Source: JAIXWP01 sp943372555 (GTDB lineage Bacteria > Bacteroidota > Bacteroidia > Flavobacteriales_D > Sanyastnellaceae). From it: a DNA stretch of 6,867 nt. The position numbers were made by a program, and so were the translations under genes. The notes beneath the pieces were generated by a model. The model was not told the DNA's origin and searched no databases. It saw nothing but the letters and a program-made list of their open reading frames with translations. Location of the stretch: positions 1 to 6,867 of the forward strand of contig CALRZB010000147.1 of assembly GCA_943372555.1 (NCBI GenBank), in the 5' to 3' direction. Numbering within the stretch: position 1 is the stretch's first letter; each line of letters begins with the position of its first letter. Positions 1 to 4,056 of the stretch are shown here, one piece after another.

Positions 1-52
1 TGATAGTCAGGAATATTCTAGCCATTAGACATGTAATTATTGGAAGCTAATT

Positions 53-76
53 TAGTCAAATGTTGACTAGGAGTCA
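53..76. repeat. Overlapping inverted repeats built on AGTCA/TGACT
   Basis: TAGTCAA (53-59) and TTGACTA (63-69) are a perfect 7 bp inverted repeat with a 3 nt loop. The second arm can instead pair with AGTCA at 72-76 (TGACT 64-68, 3 nt spacer). The two hairpins are mutually exclusive. Another TAGTCA occurs at 4-9. The arrangement could be a set of protein-binding half-sites or an RNA structure from an upstream transcript. A T-run (89-95) lies about 19 nt further on, too far from the stem for a standard terminator. Confidence 0.5.
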
Positions 77-117
77 TTGATTATCTGATTTTTTTCGGAA
101 TTCGTTCTTCTTGAAAC

Positions 118-145
118 TTGGCACTGTGAAGGTAACGGTGCTCAA
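118..145 (+). other. Imperfect stem-loop upstream of ychF
   Basis: TTG+GCACTGT (118-127) pairs with ACGGTGC+CAA (135-141 and 143-145). This gives ten pairs including one G-U, a single bulged T at 142 and a seven-base loop GAAGGTA (128-134). No T-run follows on either strand, so it is not a classical terminator. It lies before the predicted ychF transcription start, so it would appear in RNA only if transcription comes from further upstream. A chance structure is possible. Confidence 0.35.
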
Positions 146-162
146 ATAACCCCTCTAATCAT

Positions 163-170
163 TATCTTTG
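163..170 (+). promoter_or_regulatory. Candidate ychF promoter, -7 box TATCTTTG
   Basis: TATCTTTG matches the Bacteroidota sigma-factor -7 consensus TAnnTTTG exactly and is followed by C, as often seen. It ends 19 nt before the ychF ATG, predicting a 5' leader of roughly 12-16 nt. No clear TTG/TTTG -33 element is found at the expected 19-22 nt upstream distance, so the call rests on the -7 box and its position. Confidence 0.55.
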
Positions 171-189
171 CCGCCCCAAAGTTTAAGGT

Positions 190-1290
190 ATGGCATTGAA
201 ATGTGGAATTGTTGGTCTACCCAACGTAGGAAAAAGTACGCTGTTCAACTGTTTGAGCAACGCTAAAGCACAAGCGGCTAACTTTCCTTTTTGTACAATT
301 GAACCTAACGTCGGAACGATTACTGTTCCAGATGAAAGACTGACTCAACTCGCTGAGCTTATCACTCCTGAGCGCATTGTCCCAACTACAATTGAGATTG
401 TGGATATCGCAGGTCTGGTGAAAGGCGCAAGCAAAGGTGAAGGTCTTGGTAATAAATTCCTTGCTAATATTCGCGAAACGGATGCAATTATACACGTTCT
501 CCGTTGTTTCGATGATGAAAACGTTGTACACGTTGATGGATCGGTTAACCCAGTTCGTGACAAAGAAATCATCGATATCGAGCTTCAATTGAAAGATCTT
601 GAAGCGGTTGATCAACGAATTCAAAAGATACAACGTGCCGCAAATTCTGGTGATAGCGCTGCAAAAAAAATCTTCGATTATTTGCAACGCATTAAATCAG
701 CATTGGAACAAGGTAAGTCAGCTCGCACCGTTCCTCCTCAAACTGAAGAGGAAGAAAAATTGGATGGCGAACTTCAATTGCTCACTTCTAAGCCTGTTCT
801 TTATTGTTGCAATGTGGAAGAGTCTTCTGTTGCGACGGGAAACAAATATGTTGAAGCCGTTAGAGAAGCTGTAAAAGACGAAAATGCTGAAGTCCTTGTT
901 ATCGGCGCTGCAATCGAATCTGATATCGCTGAACTCGAGACTTTTGAAGAACGCCAGATGTTCCTTGGTGACCTTGGACTAGATGAGCCAGGCGTTTCTA
1001 AATTGATTAAAGCCGCTTATCGTCTTCTTAAATTACAAACGTACTTTACTGCTGGTGTTAAAGAAGTGCGCGCTTGGACCATTCACATTGGTGATACTGC
1101 TCCAAAGGCTGCCGCTGTTATTCACACCGACTTTGAAAAAGGATTCATCCGCGCTGAGGTTATTAAATTTGATGATTTTATCAAATTCAAATCAGAGGCT
1201 GCGATAAAAGAAGCCGGTAAAATGGGCGTTGAAGGAAAAGAATACATCGTGCAAGATGGCGATGTGATGCACTTCCGCTTCAACGTTTAA
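190..1290 (+). CDS. ychF: Redox-regulated ATPase YchF (Obg-family P-loop NTPase, OLA1 homologue)
   Basis: The product is 366 aa, the normal length for YchF (about 363 aa in E. coli). The P-loop G1 motif GLPNVGKST is at residues 9-17, the switch I segment with NFPFCTIEPN at 31-40, and the G3 motif DIAGLVKGA at 72-80. The G4 position reads NVEE (208-211) instead of NKxD. This altered G4 is the family hallmark and is associated with ATP being accepted as well as or better than GTP. Leu76 follows DxxG where classical GTPases carry the catalytic Gln, as in other HAS-GTPases. A helical insert (about 125-200) and a C-terminal TGS domain (about 280-366) complete the family architecture. The family binds ribosomes and is linked to translation and stress responses in the cytosol. 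The ATG at 190 places the P-loop at the usual distance from the N-terminus. There is no Shine-Dalgarno; AAGG abuts the start too closely to serve. pth, a common neighbour in proteobacteria, is not adjacent. Confidence 0.97.
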   Translation: MALKCGIVGLPNVGKSTLFNCLSNAKAQAANFPFCTIEPNVGTITVPDERLTQLAELITPERIVPTTIEIVDIAGLVKGASKGEGLGNKFLANIRETDAIIHVLRCFDDENVVHVDGSVNPVRDKEIIDIELQLKDLEAVDQRIQKIQRAANSGDSAAKKIFDYLQRIKSALEQGKSARTVPPQTEEEEKLDGELQLLTSKPVLYCCNVEESSVATGNKYVEAVREAVKDENAEVLVIGAAIESDIAELETFEERQMFLGDLGLDEPGVSKLIKAAYRLLKLQTYFTAGVKEVRAWTIHIGDTAPKAAAVIHTDFEKGFIRAEVIKFDDFIKFKSEAAIKEAGKMGVEGKEYIVQDGDVMHFRFNV

Positions 1291-1294
1291 TTTA

Positions 1295-1325
1295 TTGGGT
1301 TTATCAGACAGAATGATTTTCTTTG
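1295..1325 (+). promoter_or_regulatory. Possible lipoprotein-rhomboid promoter (TTG, 20 nt, TTTCTTTG)
   Basis: TTG at 1295-1297 and TTTCTTTG at 1318-1325 are separated by 20 nt. The second box differs from TAnnTTTG at one fixed position (T for A). It ends 7 nt before the lipoprotein ATG, so a transcript from it would be nearly leaderless. The 42 nt gap after ychF also allows simple read-through, so this is a weak call. Confidence 0.35.
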
Positions 1326-1334
1326 TTGTCTGAT
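1303..1334. repeat. 8 bp inverted repeat including the lipoprotein start codon
   Basis: ATCAGACA (1303-1310) and TGTCTGAT (1327-1334) are perfect inverted copies around a 16 nt loop. G-U pairs could extend the stem at both ends (1311/1326 and 1302/1335). The A and T of the lipoprotein ATG are the last bases of the right arm, and a -7-like box lies in the loop. It could be an operator dyad around a promoter or, in read-through mRNA from ychF, a hairpin that hides the start codon. Confidence 0.5.
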
Positions 1335-1782
1335 GAAATACTTCCTTCCCTCGCTAATTTTTTCAATGGCAATCATTGCCTTGAGTTCGTGTGATTCAAA
1401 ACCGGAGTACAATCCTGCTAAAGACATGGCAACGATTGATTCTTTGATGAGCGCTCAACAAGCAGCTTGGAACAAGTCTGATATACCTGCTTTCATGGAA
1501 TTCTATTGGAAATCGGATTCATTAAAATTTACTGGAAGAAGAGGCATTACATACGGTTGGAATGCAACTCTGTCTAATTACCAAAAGTCATATTCCACGC
1601 CTGAAGAAATGGGGAAACTGGAATTTTCAAATCTTGAGCATGAGTCTATCAATAAGAAAAATGCTATTGTAATCGGCAAATGGACTCTCTATAGAGTGGC
1701 TGATACTTTAGGTGGATATTATACTTTACATTGGAAAAAAATTGGAGCACAGTGGTTCATTGTCTCCGATCATACGAGCTAG
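1333..1782 (+). CDS. DUF4440/NTF2-like (SnoaL-type) lipoprotein
   Basis: This 149 aa protein begins with a lipoprotein signal: Lys2, a hydrophobic stretch at 4-17, then lipobox LSSC with the lipidated Cys at residue 20. The mature part starts DSKPEYNP and is about 130 aa. It has the DUF4440/SnoaL-like pattern: an N-terminal helix (around IDSLMSAQQAAWNKSD, 35-50), an aromatic segment FMEFYWKSDSLKF, and C-terminal strands ending in a WKKIGAQWFIVSDHTS-type edge. NTF2-like folds form a cone-shaped pocket or dimer and may bind small ligands or act as enzymes. No catalytic residues can be assigned here, so the function is unknown and only envelope location is inferred. Asp at +2 would mean inner-membrane retention in E. 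coli, but that rule is not established for Bacteroidota. The rhomboid gene follows after 3 nt, suggesting co-translation. The start codon lies within an inverted repeat (1303-1334). Family assignment is by pattern recognition only. Confidence 0.85.
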   Translation: MKYFLPSLIFSMAIIALSSCDSKPEYNPAKDMATIDSLMSAQQAAWNKSDIPAFMEFYWKSDSLKFTGRRGITYGWNATLSNYQKSYSTPEEMGKLEFSNLEHESINKKNAIVIGKWTLYRVADTLGGYYTLHWKKIGAQWFIVSDHTS

Positions 1783-1785
1783 TTT

Positions 1786-2442
1786 ATGTCAGTTACCATC
1801 ATCATTTTATTTATTACTGCGCTGGTTTCATATCAAGCGTTCTCCAACTATCAGTTGTTCACCAAACTTCAGCTAAACCCTTGGAGCGTCAAGCACAAAA
1901 AGGAATATTATAGAATCCTTTCGCATACTTTAATTCATGCCGATTGGGGGCATCTCATCCTCAATATGTTTGTTTTCTATTCTTTTGGAACAGTCTTGGA
2001 GTCAGTATTTACCAACCCAATAGTATTTCGAGATGCATTTCCATCTTTTAATTTTTGGGGTATTCAGTTTGGCTATATCGCGTTTATTGGTTTATATATA
2101 GTCGGAGCAGCAATTGCTTCTATACCTGCCATGCGTAAGCATTCAGATAACTATGCCTACAATGCAGTAGGTGCTTCTGGGGCTGTTAGTGCTATGCTAA
2201 TGGCATTTATGATAATGTTCCCATTGCATAAGGTGTCGTTTTTCTTTTTCTTTCCTCTCCCTGCTTATATCGCAGCTCCGGTTTTCTTTTTAATGGAACA
2301 TTACATGCAAAAACGAGGTCGAACAAACGTGGCGCATGATGCCCATATCTGGGGCGCTTTGGCTGGAATTCTTTACGTTTTTATATTAAACCCACAATTC
2401 CTTGTAAGATTTATCACCGTTGTGAGAAACTCCATATTCTAA
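1786..2442 (+). CDS. Rhomboid-family intramembrane serine protease
   Basis: This 218 aa, highly hydrophobic protein has about six membrane segments (roughly 3-20, 55-74, 95-114, 127-146, 153-171 and 186-203), the basic six-helix rhomboid core. The catalytic dyad is visible: Ser131 in the GASG motif (129-132) and His187 in the AHDAHIWG segment. His56 and Asn60 (motif HLILN after HADW) match the oxyanion-stabilising His150/Asn154 pair of E. coli GlpG. It is therefore predicted to be active and to cleave membrane-spanning substrates within the inner membrane. A loop of about 20 residues (75-94) joins helices 2 and 3. There is no GlpG-type cytosolic N-terminal domain. A run of five Phe (152-156) comes from a TTTTTC-rich tract. 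The start is 3 nt after the lipoprotein stop with no Shine-Dalgarno, so translational coupling is likely. The substrate is unknown; the co-transcribed lipoprotein is a neighbour, not a demonstrated target. Confidence 0.93.
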   Translation: MSVTIIILFITALVSYQAFSNYQLFTKLQLNPWSVKHKKEYYRILSHTLIHADWGHLILNMFVFYSFGTVLESVFTNPIVFRDAFPSFNFWGIQFGYIAFIGLYIVGAAIASIPAMRKHSDNYAYNAVGASGAVSAMLMAFMIMFPLHKVSFFFFFPLPAYIAAPVFFLMEHYMQKRGRTNVAHDAHIWGALAGILYVFILNPQFLVRFITVVRNSIF

Positions 2443-2467
2443 TCAGAATCTAAAGTTCAACCCTCCA

Positions 2468-2475
2468 TATATTTG
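2468..2475 (+). promoter_or_regulatory. Candidate -7 box TATATTTG for the DUF493-fmt group
   Basis: TATATTTG is a perfect match to TAnnTTTG and is followed by CA. It ends 4 nt before the DUF493 ATG, so initiation would fall at or beside the start codon and produce a leaderless or near-leaderless mRNA. No TTG is present at the expected -33 distance. In that place there is a short inverted repeat, ATTCT-AATC-AGAAT (2436-2449), overlapping the rhomboid stop. Confidence 0.5.
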
Positions 2476-2479
2476 CACC

Positions 2480-2752
2480 ATGGATGATGATCAACTGAAC
2501 CGACTTCGCGAAAGACTGAATGAAATCCACCGCTGGCCGAGCGTGTATATGTACAAATTTATTCTCCCAAACGACGAAGAGAAAATTACTAGATTAAAAA
2601 TCATCTTCGGAGAAAGCACAGAGATTCGAACAAAATTGAGTGCTAATGGCAATTACATCAGTTTTACAATCTTCGAAATGATGCTTGAAGCAGATCATAT
2701 TTTCGATCGCTACAGAAAAGTGGGAACAATTGAAGGAGTTATCAGTCTTTAA
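2480..2752 (+). CDS. DUF493 family protein (YbeD-like)
   Basis: This 90 aa cytosolic protein has no signal peptide or membrane segment. Recognisable DUF493 features are the RWPSVYMYKFILPN segment (18-31), the central charged strand-helix region, the GNYISFTIFEMML strand (56-68, preceding a DHIFDRYRKV helix), and the terminal GTIEGVISL typical of the Bacteroidota branch. E. coli YbeD has a ferredoxin-like fold resembling regulatory ACT domains and sits between dacA and lipB; its biochemical role is not settled. I infer the same compact alpha/beta fold here, possibly regulatory, without a known ligand. A sequence matching the Bacteroidota -7 box (TATATTTG, 2468-2475) ends 4 nt before this ATG, so this gene probably starts a transcription unit with the next two genes. 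The start is supported by that spacing and by the conserved length; there is no Shine-Dalgarno. Confidence 0.88.
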   Translation: MDDDQLNRLRERLNEIHRWPSVYMYKFILPNDEEKITRLKIIFGESTEIRTKLSANGNYISFTIFEMMLEADHIFDRYRKVGTIEGVISL

Positions 2753-2756
2753 TACT

Positions 2757-3128
2757 ATGAATATACTTGAGAATTTAAAAAACGCATTACTTGTTGCACT
2801 GGTAATTATGCTTGTGTATGTGCTCTATAAAAGAATGATTAAAGTCCTTCACAAGGGAAAAGTGACGAGCCAATATGCAAGCATCGGAAATTCATTAATC
2901 GTAGAAAATAATCAAGGAAAAATTACGGTCGAACTGAATAAAAAAACTTACTTGATTGTTGAAATTTTTGATCATACGAATAACCCTTTATTGAGGGTGG
3001 CAGAAGGTGATTTTGAAGCAGGCGTGCAGATTTTTACGTTTGAACTTAGTGGCCTTCCAAAAGGCAAGCATTATTACAAGGTGACATCTCCTAATCAAGA
3101 GAGCTCACAATATTTCCAAGTAGATTAA
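2757..3128 (+). CDS. Small membrane-anchored beta-rich protein of unknown function
   Basis: This 123 aa product is not recognised as a named family. Residues 7-24 form one hydrophobic membrane segment (LKNALLVALVIMLVYVLY), followed by a strongly basic stretch (K25, R26, K29, H32, K33, K35). The remainder (about 40-123) alternates strand-like segments and turns: NSLIVEN, KITVEL, TYLIVEIFD, LLRVAEG, a conserved-looking turn LSGLPKGKHYYKV, and a final QYFQVD. This resembles the immunoglobulin-like sandwich seen in FlgD-type and type IX secretion C-terminal domains, by pattern only. By the positive-inside rule the basic cluster favours an N-out, C-cytoplasmic topology, although a periplasmic domain is not excluded. 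I chose the ATG at 2757, 4 nt after the DUF493 stop. An in-frame ATG at 2685 would overlap DUF493 by 68 nt and add a charged, non-hydrophobic leader before the membrane segment. fmt follows after 1 nt, so it is probably co-translated with both neighbours. Confidence 0.8.
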   Translation: MNILENLKNALLVALVIMLVYVLYKRMIKVLHKGKVTSQYASIGNSLIVENNQGKITVELNKKTYLIVEIFDHTNNPLLRVAEGDFEAGVQIFTFELSGLPKGKHYYKVTSPNQESSQYFQVD

Positions 3129-3129
3129 T

Positions 3130-4056
3130 ATGAAGTCTTTGAGAATTGTTTTTATGGGCACTCCAGAGTTTGCTGTAGCATCTCTCGACGCGCTTTTAAA
3201 TTCTTCTCATACAGTATGCGGCGTTGTTACTGTTGCTGATAAGCCCGCAGGGCGAGGTCGACAGATACAAATGTCTGCGGTTAAGGAATACGCTCTGGCC
3301 AAGAACCTGCCAATTCTTCAACCTGAAAAATTGCGCGAAGAAAATTTTATCGCCGAGCTCAAATCTCTCAATGCAGATTTATTCGTTGTAGTGGCTTTTA
3401 GAATGCTTCCTGAAATGGTGTGGTCAATGCCTCCATTAGGTACAATCAATCTGCACGGTTCTCTTCTCCCAAAATACAGAGGTGCTGCGCCAATCAATTG
3501 GGCTGTCATCAACGGTGAAAAGGAAACGGGCGTAACCACATTCTTTCTTCAACACGAAATCGATACAGGTAAGGTCATTAAGCGAACTGTTATTTCAATA
3601 GGCCCAGAAGAGTCTGCTGGAGAATTACATGATCGAATGATGGTGATTGGCGCTCAAACTTTGCGCGAGACCGTTGATATTATCGCATCAGGTAATGCTG
3701 AAGCTATACCTCAAGATAATCTTATCGCTGCAGGCGAAGAAGCTGTTCACGCGCCTAAAATATTCAAGGATACTTGTGAAATTAAATGGAATAATAAAGG
3801 AGAAACTATTTCCAATTTTATCAGGGGCCTAGCTCCTTATCCCGCAGCTTGGACCAAAATGGGGGAGAAGACAGCTAAGATTTTTAAAGGCAAATTTCAT
3901 AGCGCACCAAACACGATTCCAGGAGAATTTGTAACAGATTCAAAGTCGGTAATAAAGTTTGCTTGCACCGATGGCTGGTACATTATAGATGAATTGCAGT
4001 TTGAAGGCAAAAAGAAAATGAGCGCAGAGGAATTCCTCCGTGGATGGCGTCCCTAA
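3130..4056 (+). CDS. fmt: Methionyl-tRNA formyltransferase
   Basis: Fmt transfers a formyl group from 10-formyltetrahydrofolate to Met on initiator tRNA, priming bacterial translation in the cytosol. The 308 aa length is typical (315 in E. coli). The N-terminal Rossmann-like formyltransferase domain (about 1-185) opens with IVFMGTPEFAV (6-16). The catalytic triad is visible as Asn107, His109 and Asp145, within INLHGSLLPKYRGAAP (106-121, the SLLPxYRGxxP signature) and EIDTGKVI (143-150). KPAGRGR (38-44) matches the basic loop used for tRNA acceptor recognition. The C-terminal OB-like domain (about 205-305) includes the conserved NFIRGLAPYPAAWT segment. The start at 3130 is 1 nt after the upstream stop and gives the standard N-terminus. 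It is the last gene of the DUF493-membrane protein-fmt group. Its stop codon directly touches the stop of the convergent receptor gene. Confidence 0.97.
   Translation: MKSLRIVFMGTPEFAVASLDALLNSSHTVCGVVTVADKPAGRGRQIQMSAVKEYALAKNLPILQPEKLREENFIAELKSLNADLFVVVAFRMLPEMVWSMPPLGTINLHGSLLPKYRGAAPINWAVINGEKETGVTTFFLQHEIDTGKVIKRTVISIGPEESAGELHDRMMVIGAQTLRETVDIIASGNAEAIPQDNLIAAGEEAVHAPKIFKDTCEIKWNNKGETISNFIRGLAPYPAAWTKMGEKTAKIFKGKFHSAPNTIPGEFVTDSKSVIKFACTDGWYIIDELQFEGKKKMSAEEFLRGWRP

Noticed and set aside
1..50. Possible C-terminal codons of a gene to the left, in the frame ending at TAA 48-50
   Set aside because: Only 15 codons are visible with no recognisable motif, too little to call a gene.
217..687. 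A 156-codon open frame antisense to ychF
   Set aside because: It lies wholly inside the well-supported ychF gene on the opposite strand, has a Cys/Asn/Ser-rich composition unlike a real protein, and has no recognisable domain or promoter.
2238..2260. TTTTTC-rich tract coding for five Phe in the rhomboid, considered as a frameshift or phase-variation site
   Set aside because: The runs are only five T long and interrupted by C, and the reading frame continues intact into the catalytic His region.
2436..2449. Short inverted repeat ATTCT-AATC-AGAAT at the rhomboid stop codon
   Set aside because: A 5 bp arm with mostly A-T pairs is expected by chance; it is mentioned only because it sits where a -33 element would be.
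2685..2756. An earlier in-frame ATG for the small membrane protein, overlapping DUF493
   Set aside because: It would add 24 mostly charged residues before the membrane segment and overlap the DUF493 gene by 68 nt, whereas the ATG at 2757 sits 4 nt after the DUF493 stop, as for its tightly spaced neighbours.
4027..4038. A perfect 12 bp palindrome GAGGAATTCCTC near the end of fmt, considered as a terminator for the receptor transcript
   Set aside because: As a hairpin it has only a 4 bp stem with an AATT loop, the T-rich stretch is several bases away, and the bases are explained by codons for Glu-Glu-Phe-Leu in the conserved end of Fmt.
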